Source: Rubinisphaera margarita (GTDB lineage Bacteria > Planctomycetota > Planctomycetia > Planctomycetales > Planctomycetaceae). Taken from it: a stretch of DNA of 64,000 bases. Below the pieces are notes generated by a model. That model made no database searches and was not told where the DNA came from. It worked only from the letters and a program-made list of their open reading frames with translations. Shown piece after piece: positions 38,385 through 47,301 of this stretch. The position numbers and the translations under genes are program-made. Each line of letters starts with the position of its first letter. Position 1 is the first letter of the stretch. Location of the stretch: contig NZ_JAKFGB010000013.1 of the NCBI RefSeq assembly GCF_022267515.1, positions 48,044 to 112,043 of the forward strand, read 5' to 3'.

Positions 38385-39096
38385 TGTGATGGGCGTCGCG
38401 AAGATGACGCTCCATACAGAACTGGGCCCGCTGCGGGTCGCGATCGGTGATGGCGTCGAGAATTTCGTGGTGAGCCGTCGAGGCTCGGTGATGCTGCTCC
38501 GGATTGTGCTTCCCGCTCTCCCGCTGAGAGTACTTCACATAGGAGCCGAGCACGTTGAGCAACACCCAGAAGAGCGGATTGCCGGTCGACTTGGCGATCT
38601 GCACATGAAACTGATGGTCCGACTCGATCGACTCCGGAGTGTCGGTATCAAACGAATCGAACCGGGATGCCAGGTCCGTCAGACGATTGAGATCATCAGC
38701 CGTGCGTTTCTGGGCCGCGAGCCGAGCCGTTTGCAGTTCCAGCCCCAGGCGGACTTCGAACACATGCACGAGCGACTGTTCGCCTTCCATCGACAGCATG
38801 AGCGGGAAAAGCTTGGCGAGCGTCTCGGAGTTCATCTTCCGGACCGTCGTGCTGCGTCCGTGAGAGATATCGAGAACGCCAAGCGCCCGGAGCATTGAAA
38901 GCGATTCACGAACCGCGATCCGACTGACACCGAACTGGGTCATCAGATTTCGCTCGCTGGGAATCGGGCCGCCCACTTCCCATTGACCCGATTCGATCAG
39001 ATGGATCATCTCCTCATAGAGGCGGCTGGTCGTGCTCTGCCGCTTTCCAGTCTCCTCGGTACAGTCTGTTCGACTTTCGGCCCGGTCTAAGTTCAT
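38371..39096 (-). CDS. GntR/FadR-family transcriptional regulator
   Basis: A 241-residue regulator with an N-terminal winged helix (about residues 22-88; 'GGPIPSERNLMTQFGVSRIAVRESLSMLRALGVL') and a C-terminal FCD ligand domain with the metal-binding pattern D..FH...A (DHQFHVQIAKSTGNP) and 'HHEILDAI', 'ERHLRDAHH'. Effectors of this family are often small organic acids or sugar acids. The target is unknown; no catabolic operon is adjacent. It overlaps the SGNH gene tail to tail. Confidence 0.9.
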   Translation of the reverse strand: MNLDRAESRTDCTEETGKRQSTTSRLYEEMIHLIESGQWEVGGPIPSERNLMTQFGVSRIAVRESLSMLRALGVLDISHGRSTTVRKMNSETLAKLFPLMLSMEGEQSLVHVFEVRLGLELQTARLAAQKRTADDLNRLTDLASRFDSFDTDTPESIESDHQFHVQIAKSTGNPLFWVLLNVLGSYVKYSQRESGKHNPEQHHRASTAHHEILDAITDRDPQRAQFCMERHLRDAHHITGP

Positions 39097-39138
39097 TGGC
39101 GAGGTGACATTTGGTCTGAGGAATCTCAGCTGGTGATC

Positions 39139-39543
39139 CTAGTTGGGCGGCTTGCGTCCCGTGAACATGGCCAGGATTGCCAGTGCGATGAAAAGGGGAA
39201 TAATTAACAAGAACTGCTTAATAAACGCTACCAGTAAAATGCCGGTAAGCAAGACGTACCACGGCAGCCGTCGGAGAATTCGCGGGTGACTTACCATGGT
39301 CGGAATGGCCAGCCACAGACACCCCATCACAATGCCAACGCGCAGCATTACAGCAATGACGCCCTGCCGGCTACTATCAACAAAAGCCAGCACCGCGCAG
39401 CCTGTCAACAACAGCAGGGCGATCGCGCCGACCTGCCACCGTTTTGCCTGGAGTTCCTGTGGATCCATGGCCGATTCTGCCGCAAAGGTGTCATCGGACG
39501 CAATGATTTCCAGCCTTTTGAGGACGAATTCGCCAAAATCCAT
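39139..39543 (-). CDS. Small integral membrane protein, unknown
   Basis: About 134 residues with three or four hydrophobic segments (ALLLLTGCAVLAFV, 'GIVMGCLWLAIPTMV', 'VLLTGILLVAFIKQFLLIIPLFIALAILAMF'). ATG 39543 is chosen because it avoids overlap with the divergent glycosyltransferase; starts at 39468 or 39669 are possible and no clear ribosome site decides. No family was recognised. Confidence 0.6.
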   Translation of the reverse strand: MDFGEFVLKRLEIIASDDTFAAESAMDPQELQAKRWQVGAIALLLLTGCAVLAFVDSSRQGVIAVMLRVGIVMGCLWLAIPTMVSHPRILRRLPWYVLLTGILLVAFIKQFLLIIPLFIALAILAMFTGRKPPN

Positions 39544-39617
39544 GCCTCGGACTTGTGTCTCAGCGACAGAATCCAAAAGATTCCCCTTCCCGCCCGGGAC
39601 CGCAAACCCCACGCAGA

Positions 39618-40406
39618 ATGCCGAGGTCTTCCTTGACTCAGGACGCCAATTCCCCCGCCGCCAAGCCATCGCTTTCTCGAATCGTTGTCACGGTCTGTAC
39701 GTACAACGAGTCGGAGAACATTGGCCGGCTGCTGACCGAAATCCGCAGCTCGCTGCCGGAAGCCGATATCCTCGTTATCGACGATGAATCTCCGGATGGC
39801 ACCGGTCAGGTCGTTCTCGATCGAGCGGCCAGTGATCCGAAGGTTTATCTGCACAGCCGTCACGGCGAGCGTGGCCTGGGCTCTGCGACCCTGTTCGCGT
39901 TCCAGCACGTCATCGCTCAGGACTATGACATTCTGATCAACCTCGATGCCGATTTCAGCCATCATCCGAGGTACCTGCCAGAACTGGTGAAAGCGCTGCA
40001 AACGACTGATGCCGATGTGGCGATCGGCTCGCGGTATGTCGCCTCTGGATCAATTAAGGGCTGGCCCCTCAAGCGACACATCATGAGCAAGTCGATCAAC
40101 TTCTGGGCCCGCAGCTGGATGGGGTTGCCGATTCGTGACTGCAGCGGCAGTTACCGGGCGTACCGATGCGATCTGCTGCGGAAGGTCGACTTTTCGGAAT
40201 TCCGATCCCGCGGCTATTCCGTGCAGGAAGAGTTATTGTTCCGCTGCGCGCGAGGCGGGGCGAAGTTTACGGAAGTCCCCATCGAGTTTGTCGATCGCGA
40301 AGTGGGCGAATCGAAAATCAATATGAACGAAGCGATGAAGGCGGTGTGGATCATCGCCCGCTGCGGCCTGGAGCCGAAGAAGAAAGGAACGACGGAACGT
40401 GTCTGA
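39618..40406 (+). CDS. Polyprenol-phosphate mannose synthase-like glycosyltransferase (GT2)
   Basis: About 262 residues of a family-2 glycosyltransferase in the DPM1-like group: VVTVCTYNESENIGRLL, 'ILVIDDESPDGTG', 'NLDADFSHHPRYLPEL' (DxD metal site), 'IGSRYVASGSIKGWP', 'DCSGSYRAYR' and 'YSVQEELLFRC'. It should transfer a sugar from a nucleotide donor to polyprenyl phosphate at the inner membrane face, without its own membrane anchor. ATG 39618 is preferred; GTG 39555 gives 21 more residues. It overlaps the next gene, bioA, by 8 bases, so translation is coupled. Confidence 0.88.
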   Translation: MPRSSLTQDANSPAAKPSLSRIVVTVCTYNESENIGRLLTEIRSSLPEADILVIDDESPDGTGQVVLDRAASDPKVYLHSRHGERGLGSATLFAFQHVIAQDYDILINLDADFSHHPRYLPELVKALQTTDADVAIGSRYVASGSIKGWPLKRHIMSKSINFWARSWMGLPIRDCSGSYRAYRCDLLRKVDFSEFRSRGYSVQEELLFRCARGGAKFTEVPIEFVDREVGESKINMNEAMKAVWIIARCGLEPKKKGTTERV

Positions 40407-41772
40407 TCTACGCGCCTGGGACAACACTGAACTGTGGCATCCCTTCACTCCCATGACCGCCTGGGGCGAGGAACAGGCCCCGATCATCAAATCGGGTGAA
40501 GGGTTCTATCTCACCGACGTCGATGGCCGACGCTATCTGGATGGCATCTCCTCGCTCTGGTGCAACGTACACGGACATCGCGTCCCGGAACTGGATGCGG
40601 CGATTCGGGACCAGCTCGACAAAGTCGCTCATTCGACATTGCTCGGCCTGTCGAGTCCGCCCGCCATTGAGCTCGCTCACGAACTCGTGCAGCGGACGCC
40701 GAACGGTTTGAATCACGCCTTTTTCTCAGATGCCGGGGCCACTTCTGTTGAGGCCGCACTCAAGATGGTTGTGCAGTTCCATCATCAGAAGGCACAGCCT
40801 GAACCGGAACGCCGGATCTTCGTTCGCGTGGCCGAGTCGTATCATGGAGACACCTTCGGTTCGGTGGCCGTCGGCCGGGTCGAAGCCTTTCACCGCCCCT
40901 TCAGCGGCATGCTGTTCGAAACGCTGACGGTGCCGAGCCCGGTTGCCTATCGCGTTCCGCCAGGCTACGACGCCGCATCGTGGCTGAAGCACTGCTTTGA
41001 TCAGGTCGAATCGACGATCGCCGAGCATCGCGATCGCATCGCCGGCTTCATCATGGAGCCGATCGTTCAGGGAGCGGCCGGGATTCAGGTGCACACCCCC
41101 GGCTATCTTAAGCATGTTCGCGAAGTGACCGCTCGACATGGAGTGCCGCTCATCACCGATGAAGTCGCCGTCGGCTTCGGCAAGACCGGAACGATGTTCG
41201 CGTGTGAACAGGAACAGGTCGTGCCCGATGTCCTGTGTCTGGCCAAAGGAATCACCGCTGGCTATCTGCCGCTGGCGGCAACGATGGTCACATCCGAGAT
41301 CTACGACGCCTTTCTCGGCCAGCCGCACGAAGGCCGCACGTTCTATCACGGCCACACCTACACGGGAAATCCGCTGGCCGCTGCCGTGTCTCTGGTCAAT
41401 CTGAGATTGTTTGATGAGCGGAATGTTCTCGGGAACGTCGCCGAGATTACTGAGCAGATGAAGAGTCGACTATCCGAGCTCAACGATCATCCCCACGTCG
41501 GTGAAGTCCGGCAGAAGGGGGTCATGGTCGGCATCGAACTGGTCATTAATCGCGACACGAAACAGCCGTACGGACCCGAGGTGCGGATCGGACACGAGGT
41601 GACGCTGGCCGCCCGGCGGCGGGGAGTGATTATTCGACCTCTCGGGAACGTGATCATCCTCATGCCGGCCGTCGCCATGCCGGCAGCCGAGATCGACGAA
41701 CTCTGCGATGCGACGATCGCCTCGATTCGCGAAGTGTGTGGCGAGACCGCGCTCTCCGCGAAAAATCGGTGA
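40399..41772 (+). CDS. bioA: Adenosylmethionine-8-amino-7-oxononanoate aminotransferase
   Basis: A 457-residue class-III aminotransferase. The N-terminus 'ELWHPFTPM' is the BioA hallmark, followed by 'DGISSLWCNVHGH', 'FFSDAGATSVEAALKM', 'YHGDTFGSVAVG', 'IMEPIVQGAAGI' and the PLP lysine K283 in CLAKGITAG. It makes 7,8-diaminopelargonate from KAPA using SAM as amino donor in biotin synthesis. GTG start at 40399 overlaps the glycosyltransferase. bioB, bioD and bioF are not in the window. Confidence 0.95.
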   Translation: MSDLRAWDNTELWHPFTPMTAWGEEQAPIIKSGEGFYLTDVDGRRYLDGISSLWCNVHGHRVPELDAAIRDQLDKVAHSTLLGLSSPPAIELAHELVQRTPNGLNHAFFSDAGATSVEAALKMVVQFHHQKAQPEPERRIFVRVAESYHGDTFGSVAVGRVEAFHRPFSGMLFETLTVPSPVAYRVPPGYDAASWLKHCFDQVESTIAEHRDRIAGFIMEPIVQGAAGIQVHTPGYLKHVREVTARHGVPLITDEVAVGFGKTGTMFACEQEQVVPDVLCLAKGITAGYLPLAATMVTSEIYDAFLGQPHEGRTFYHGHTYTGNPLAAAVSLVNLRLFDERNVLGNVAEITEQMKSRLSELNDHPHVGEVRQKGVMVGIELVINRDTKQPYGPEVRIGHEVTLAARRRGVIIRPLGNVIILMPAVAMPAAEIDELCDATIASIREVCGETALSAKNR

Positions 41773-41868
41773 ACGTCAAGACTTTACGGCGGTCAGAAAC
41801 TACAATACCGGTCGCTGTCGGCGGTTCCGACCACTGTTTCTTTGATCTTCGCTATTGCCTGTTGACTG

Positions 41869-43698
41869 ATGTCCGCGTCCTCTGAAACCTGCTCGATTCC
41901 CAAGGCTTCTCCCGAAGAGAAGTCGATCGTCAATATCGCGTCTTACAAGTTCGTCCCGCTCGACCGGTTGCCGGAGCGGCGGCACGAACTTCGCGAACTG
42001 TGCGAAGCTCAGGAACTTAAAGGGACGATTCTGCTCACTCCGGAAGGGGTTAACCTCTTCATGGCTGGAAGCAGGGAGGGGGTCGATGCACTGCTTCAGC
42101 ATCTGCGACGCGATCCACTGCTCGCCGACCTCGAAGTCAAGGAGAGCCTCAGCGACTATCAGCCGTTCAGCCGACTGCTGGTGAAGATCAAGAAAGAAAT
42201 CATCGCCTTCGGCGTCGAAGGGATCGCGCCCGGCGAACGGACTTCTCCGAAGTTGTCGCCGGAGGAACTCAGAAAGTGGCTCGACGAAGGCCGTCCCGTC
42301 ACGCTGCTCGACACCCGAAACGACTACGAGGTCGAGCTGGGCACGTTCGAGAACGCATTGCCGATCGGGGTCGATCATTTCCGCGATTTTCCGGAAGCCG
42401 TGCGGCTTCTGCCCGAGGACCTGAAGAAGCAGCCGATCGTGATGTTCTGCACGGGCGGTATCCGCTGCGAAAAAGCGGGCCCGTTCATGGAACGCGAGGG
42501 CTTCGAGCACATCTATCAGCTCGAAGGGGGCATTCTGAAATACTTCGAAGAATGCGGGGACGCGCACTATCAGGGCGACTGCTTCGTGTTCGATCATCGC
42601 GTCGCGTTGAATCCTGACCTCAAGGAAACGGCGGCCACGCAGTGCTACGCCTGTCAACACCCGTTGACTCCGGAGGATCAGCAGCACGAACATTATGAAC
42701 TGGGGAAGTCGTGCCCGTACTGCTGGGAACCAGCGCGCGATCAGCCGGCCCCCAGCATTGAAGAACGGGAAGCAAGGATTCTGAAAGCTGCAACTCCGCT
42801 GCCGGGATCAATTGCCTACACCAATGAGCGGCCCCTGAATGTGCCGCTGAAGTATCACCAGTGGACGTTGCTCGACTTCGTATGCGATTACCATCCGCAT
42901 CTGGGACGGGAGGAATGGCTGCGAATTTGCGACGCCGGATTGATCCGCGATCGTCAACACACGTTGACTTCCGATGCGATCGTCCGTTCCGGGCAGCGGC
43001 TCACGCGACTGGAACCCGATACGATTGAACCGGACGTGAATGCCGACATTCGCATCGTATCCTGGGAAGACGATTTCGTCGTCTTCAACAAACCGGCTCC
43101 GCTGCCGATGCATCCCTGCGGTCGCTTCAACCGAAACTCAATGACTGGCCTGCTCGATCGAGCGTTTCCCGAGCTAAAGTTACGTCCCGCTCACCGGCTC
43201 GATGCCAACACCACGGGCCTGGTTGTCTTCACGATGCATCGCGATATCTCACAACGCCTGCAGCGGCAGTTCGAGAAGGGAACGGCGAAGAAGAGGTACG
43301 TCTGCCGCGTGCTTGGACATCCGGAATGGGAGGAAACGCGGTGTGAAGCCGCTATTTCCGCCAGACCGAACGAACTCGGCTTCCGCGGCGTCGATGCAGC
43401 AGGCGATGCCGCCGTCACCGAGTTTCGTGTTCTGCAACGATTCGAGAATAATGAAACGTTGATCGAAGCCGTTCCGGTCACCGGTCGCACGAATCAGATC
43501 CGGGTCCATCTCTGGCACCTTGGTGTGCCGATTGCCGGCGATCCGGTGTACAAAGTGAATCAGCACTGGGGGGAACGGCAGACACTCGGCCCGACCGATC
43601 CGCCGATGATGCTCCATGCCCAGCAGTTGACGTTCGCCGACCCACGGTCAGAATCCCTGCGGACTTTTGAATCGCCCTGGCCCGACTGGACTCGCTGA
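41869..43698 (+). CDS. Fusion of TrhO-type rhodanese tRNA hydroxylase and RluA-type pseudouridine synthase
   Basis: A 609-residue two-enzyme protein. Residues about 18-290 match TrhO/YceA: an N-terminal acylphosphatase-like part ('ELKGTILLTPEGVN'), a rhodanese domain with active C194 in FCTGGIRCEKAGPFMEREGF, and the trailing Cys pairs 'CYACQHPL...CPYC'. TrhO hydroxylates uridine-34 of tRNA. Residues about 320-609 are an RluA-family synthase with catalytic D445 in HRLDANTTGLVVF, 'KRYVCRVLG', 'TGRTNQIRVHLWHLGVPIAGDPVY' and a possible S4-like N-terminal part. The frame runs without interruption between the halves. It sits in a long plus-strand run of tightly spaced genes. Confidence 0.92.
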   Translation: MSASSETCSIPKASPEEKSIVNIASYKFVPLDRLPERRHELRELCEAQELKGTILLTPEGVNLFMAGSREGVDALLQHLRRDPLLADLEVKESLSDYQPFSRLLVKIKKEIIAFGVEGIAPGERTSPKLSPEELRKWLDEGRPVTLLDTRNDYEVELGTFENALPIGVDHFRDFPEAVRLLPEDLKKQPIVMFCTGGIRCEKAGPFMEREGFEHIYQLEGGILKYFEECGDAHYQGDCFVFDHRVALNPDLKETAATQCYACQHPLTPEDQQHEHYELGKSCPYCWEPARDQPAPSIEEREARILKAATPLPGSIAYTNERPLNVPLKYHQWTLLDFVCDYHPHLGREEWLRICDAGLIRDRQHTLTSDAIVRSGQRLTRLEPDTIEPDVNADIRIVSWEDDFVVFNKPAPLPMHPCGRFNRNSMTGLLDRAFPELKLRPAHRLDANTTGLVVFTMHRDISQRLQRQFEKGTAKKRYVCRVLGHPEWEETRCEAAISARPNELGFRGVDAAGDAAVTEFRVLQRFENNETLIEAVPVTGRTNQIRVHLWHLGVPIAGDPVYKVNQHWGERQTLGPTDPPMMLHAQQLTFADPRSESLRTFESPWPDWTR

Positions 43699-43727
43699 TG
43701 GTCGGCCCCACCCCTGGAGGAACTGCG

Positions 43728-45074
43728 ATGATGTGCTGGATGAACCGAGCTGCGTGGATGCTGACCGCGACCTTGCTTCTGTGTTGCGGAAGTGTCCAGG
43801 CGGAAGACTGGCCTCAATGGCTTGGCCCCGACCGAGACAGTGTCTGGACAGAAACCGGCATTCTCCAGAAGTTCCCCGAAGAAGGCCCGCCCGTGGTCTG
43901 GCGGAAAGAGATTGGCCTCGGCTACGCCGGTCCGGCGGTCGCAGGCTCGAAGGTTTATCTGTTCGACTATCAACTCGACAGCGGGGACCTCACACCCAGT
44001 GCATCCGGTCGAAATCGATTGATCGGAGAGGAACGCATTCTCTGCCTCGACGCCGACACCGGCAAGCAGATCTGGGAACACAAGTACGACTGTTCGTACT
44101 TCGTTTCGTATCCGTCCGGCCCCCGCTGCACGCCAACTGTTCACGACGGTCTGGTTTACGCCTTGGGATCCGAAGGAGATCTCACCTGCCTGAACGCCGA
44201 GAATGGCAAGAAGCAATGGTCGCATTCACTGAAGGAAGAATTCGGATTCGAGGAAGCTCCCTTCTGGGGATACTCGGGACATCCGCTCGTTGATGGCGAT
44301 TTGCTGTACTGCATCGTCGGTGGCGAAGGAAGCACGGCTGTAGCATTCAACCGGAAGAGCGGTGAAGTCGTCTGGAAGAATCTGACCGCCGATGAGCCTG
44401 GTTATGCTCCGCCGACGATGATCAATGTCGCCGGAACGAAGCAGCTCATCATCTGGCACGCGGAATCGATCAACAGCCTTAACCCGCTGGACGGTTCGGT
44501 CTATTGGAGTCAGCCGCTCAAGCCGCAGTACGGCATGTCGATTGCCACGCCGCGACTCGAAGGGGATTTGCTGTATGCTGCCGGCATGGGGGATACTGGA
44601 GCCGCCTTCCGCATCTCCGCCGATGACGAAGGGCGTCCACAGGCCGAAACGGTCTGGACCGGGACGGGGCGAACGGGGGTCTATCCTGCCAACAGCACTC
44701 CCTTCATCGAAGACGGTGTCATCTACGGTTGCAACGTACGGCCCGGGAATTTCGTCGCAGCCGATCTGGAGACTGGCGAACGACTCTGGGAGACAACCGA
44801 ACTGATCACCGGCGATCGTCCCGCTCCGCATGCGACCGCGTTCATTGTGAAGAACGGGCGGCGGTTTGTTCTGTTCACGGAGACCGGGGATCTTGTGTTC
44901 GCGAATCTGAGCCGAAACGGTTACCGTGAGATCTCCCGGGCTCATATCATCGAACCAACAGGAGACGCATTCGGCCGTCCGGTCGTCTGGACCCACCCGG
45001 CCTTCGCGCATCGCCGCTGCTACATCCGCAACGACAAAGAGGTGATCTGTGTCGACTTGTCCGCTCAGAAGTAG
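43728..45074 (+). CDS. Exported PQQ-like beta-propeller protein
   Basis: About 448 residues with a signal peptide ending QAEDWPQWLGP, the usual mature start of this planctomycete family, and repeated PQQ-type blades ('ERILCLDADTGKQIWEHKYD', 'LTCLNAENGKKQWSHSL', 'VAFNRKSGEVVWKN', 'DLETGERLWETTE'). It is a PQQ_2-type repeat protein without obvious dehydrogenase active-site residues, so probably a scaffold or binding protein outside the cytoplasm. Start ATG 43728 is fixed by GGAGG 7 bases upstream. It overlaps the adaptor gene by 26 bases. Confidence 0.9.
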   Translation: MMCWMNRAAWMLTATLLLCCGSVQAEDWPQWLGPDRDSVWTETGILQKFPEEGPPVVWRKEIGLGYAGPAVAGSKVYLFDYQLDSGDLTPSASGRNRLIGEERILCLDADTGKQIWEHKYDCSYFVSYPSGPRCTPTVHDGLVYALGSEGDLTCLNAENGKKQWSHSLKEEFGFEEAPFWGYSGHPLVDGDLLYCIVGGEGSTAVAFNRKSGEVVWKNLTADEPGYAPPTMINVAGTKQLIIWHAESINSLNPLDGSVYWSQPLKPQYGMSIATPRLEGDLLYAAGMGDTGAAFRISADDEGRPQAETVWTGTGRTGVYPANSTPFIEDGVIYGCNVRPGNFVAADLETGERLWETTELITGDRPAPHATAFIVKNGRRFVLFTETGDLVFANLSRNGYREISRAHIIEPTGDAFGRPVVWTHPAFAHRRCYIRNDKEVICVDLSAQK

Positions 45075-45972
45075 ATTCGGGCTGATCACTGTTCTGCTGC
45101 TGGTCGGCCTCCTCGTGGTCTCGTCCACGAGAGCCGAGGAGATTGTCGCAGAGTCGACATTCCTGTCCGTCATTCGCTCAGCCGAGATTCCTGCGCGGGA
45201 TCTCGGCGTGATTGAGTCCCTCAAGGTCCGGGAAGGGCAGTCTGTCGAAGCCGGACAACTCGTGGCCGAACTGAATCAGGCCGAAGCGGAGCTTGATCTG
45301 GAGAAGACGGCGACTCAACTCGAGATCGCCCGGCGGGAAGCCCGCAATCAGATTCGCGAAGCCCTGGCGAAGAAGACGACAGAGGTCGCCCGAGTCGAAC
45401 TCGAACGGGCCGAAGAGGCGAACCGGAAGTATCCGGACACGGTGTCACAGACCGAGGTCGCCCGACTTCGACTGCTTGCTGAGAAAGCCGCCCTCGAAGG
45501 CAAACAGGCCGTGCACGAACAGGAGGTTCTCGACCTCAACGCGACGCTGGCCGGAATTGAACACGAGATCGCCACGACCGCGCTCAAACGCCGCTCGATT
45601 CTGTCTCCACTGAAGGGCATCGTCGAACGGATCGACCGGCAGCCCGGCGAATGGGTGCAACCCGGCACAACGCTCGTGAAGGTGATTGATCTTTCTACTC
45701 TCCGAGCCGAAGCGGTCCTGCCGGCGAAGTACCGACATCATCAACTGCTCGATGCTCCGGTCTCCATCGCTGTTCCGGGAAACGGCGACAACGCCTCACC
45801 GCTGCAGGTCGAAGGTTCGATCACGTACGTGCATCCGCAGTTCGACCCGATCGATGGTTCGTTTCGAGTCTGGGCCACGCTGGATAATGCCGAACATCTG
45901 CTGCGTCCCGGAGAATCGGTCACGATGGTGATTCACATCGAAGAGCCTTCCGGCTCGCGGACATCGAAGTGA
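45049..45972 (+). CDS. HlyD/RND-type periplasmic adaptor protein
   Basis: A 307-residue membrane-fusion-type protein: signal or anchor (about residues 9-29), lipoyl-like half 'ARDLGVIESLKVREGQSVEAGQLVAEL', a long helical hairpin (about 75-170), the second lipoyl half 'SILSPLKGIVERIDRQPGEWVQPGTTLVKVIDLSTL', then a beta-barrel domain. Such adaptors bridge inner-membrane transporters to outer components. No transporter gene is adjacent. The GTG start (AGAGG 7 bases upstream) lies within the propeller gene and its stop overlaps the next gene by GTGA. Confidence 0.88.
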   Translation: MSTCPLRSRFGLITVLLLVGLLVVSSTRAEEIVAESTFLSVIRSAEIPARDLGVIESLKVREGQSVEAGQLVAELNQAEAELDLEKTATQLEIARREARNQIREALAKKTTEVARVELERAEEANRKYPDTVSQTEVARLRLLAEKAALEGKQAVHEQEVLDLNATLAGIEHEIATTALKRRSILSPLKGIVERIDRQPGEWVQPGTTLVKVIDLSTLRAEAVLPAKYRHHQLLDAPVSIAVPGNGDNASPLQVEGSITYVHPQFDPIDGSFRVWATLDNAEHLLRPGESVTMVIHIEEPSGSRTSK

Positions 45973-47000
45973 GCCGAATCGACAATATCATCGGCATCGA
46001 TCTCGGCGGAGCGAACATCAAATTTGCCGATGCGTACCGCGAAGCCTTCTCGCTTCCATTTCCGCTCTGGACGGCCTGGAAGGACGTCTCGAATGCCATT
46101 CAACAGGAGTTGACACGGTTTCGGCCCGCGCGGTTGATCGTGCTGACCATGACCGGCGAACTGGCGGACTGCTTTGCTTCGCAGTCCGAAGGCGTGGAGT
46201 ATCTGACCGATGCCGTCGTCGCCGCGGCGGGCGATCTCCCTGTTTTCGTCTGGCAGACGTCGCGGGAGTTCGCGGAGCCGGAAATGGCGAAAGAGTATCC
46301 GCGTCTCACGGCTGCGGCGAACTGGATGGCCCTCGCCACCTGGACCGCACGCGTCCTCGCTCCGGAGACCTGCGGTCTGTTGATCGACATCGGCTCGACG
46401 ACGACGGACCTTATCCCGCTGCAGAACGGGGTCGCGATTCCGACGGGACTGACCGACTTCGAACGGCTGCACTCGGGAGAGCTGGTCTACACGGGAGGAT
46501 TGAGGACTCCCGTCTGTGCCGTTGCGCAAAGCGTGACCGTCGACGGCAATGTGATCGGTCTGGCGGCGGAACTATTCGCGACGATGCATGATGTCGCCCT
46601 GCTGCTGGGAGACATTCCCGAAGATCCTGCGGAGTCTTTCACGGCTGACGGTCGTCCGGCGATGATCGTCTGTGCCCGACAGCGGCTGGCCCGAATGCTC
46701 TGCTCCGATGCCGATTCTCAACCAGAAACCTTCTGGCTGGAGATCGCTCGCCAGCTGCGTGAGCGGCAACTCGAACAGATCTCCGTTTCACTTCAACGGG
46801 TGCTCGATTCACTCCCCGCATCGCCCCGATCGGTCGTAATTTCAGGCAGCTGCGAGTTTCTGGTCCGTGAGGTGATTCGCCGCGAGCCTCGTTTGCAGGA
46901 CGTTGAACTCGTCTCCGTCTCCCAGGCTCTCGGTCCTCAGCTGTCGACCGCGGCCTGCGCGTACGCGTTGACACAACTGGCGATCGAGCAGCGAATCTGA
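45969..47000 (+). CDS. MfnF-like ASKHA protein (methanopterin-pathway family)
   Basis: A 343-residue protein of the hydantoinase/oxoprolinase-related group described as 'probable H4MPT-linked C1 transfer pathway protein' (TIGR03123/COG1548). N-terminal IIGIDLGGANIKFAD and 'CGLLIDIGSTTTDLIPLQNG' are the two phosphate motifs of the fold. The archaeal member MfnF joins a furan phosphate to glutamyltyramine in methanofuran synthesis. Planctomycetes have methanopterin-linked C1 genes, so a cofactor role is plausible but inferred. Translation is coupled to the adaptor by a GTGA overlap. Confidence 0.82.
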   Translation: MSRIDNIIGIDLGGANIKFADAYREAFSLPFPLWTAWKDVSNAIQQELTRFRPARLIVLTMTGELADCFASQSEGVEYLTDAVVAAAGDLPVFVWQTSREFAEPEMAKEYPRLTAAANWMALATWTARVLAPETCGLLIDIGSTTTDLIPLQNGVAIPTGLTDFERLHSGELVYTGGLRTPVCAVAQSVTVDGNVIGLAAELFATMHDVALLLGDIPEDPAESFTADGRPAMIVCARQRLARMLCSDADSQPETFWLEIARQLRERQLEQISVSLQRVLDSLPASPRSVVISGSCEFLVREVIRREPRLQDVELVSVSQALGPQLSTAACAYALTQLAIEQRI

Positions 47001-47301
47001 AGTCGGATGCATTGATCGGGCTGGAGAATCGTTGAGAATTTTTTGAAACGTCTCACGATGCGCATAACCGTCAACTGAATCGCGTATTCCTCACATTGGT
47101 GAAGCTGAGGTGAGTTTGACGGGGCCGCAAGGTTGGCGCCGATTAGCCAGTTTGTCAGGTGATAGCGGAACTGATGCGCGATGCCCCTCGCGGCAGTCGA
47201 TGTGGAACCGGAGTACGGAAACCACAGATTGACACCCTTTCGGAGCAGGATTAAAGTGCAGATCCGAAGTCGAGACAAATCGTTCCACTGGAGTTGAATC
47301 A
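47001..47301. other. Intergenic region upstream of the amidase
   Basis: The final segment holds GGAG (47290-47293), 8 bases before the CTG proposed as amidase start. No terminator for the preceding operon and no promoter was recognised. Confidence 0.4.
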
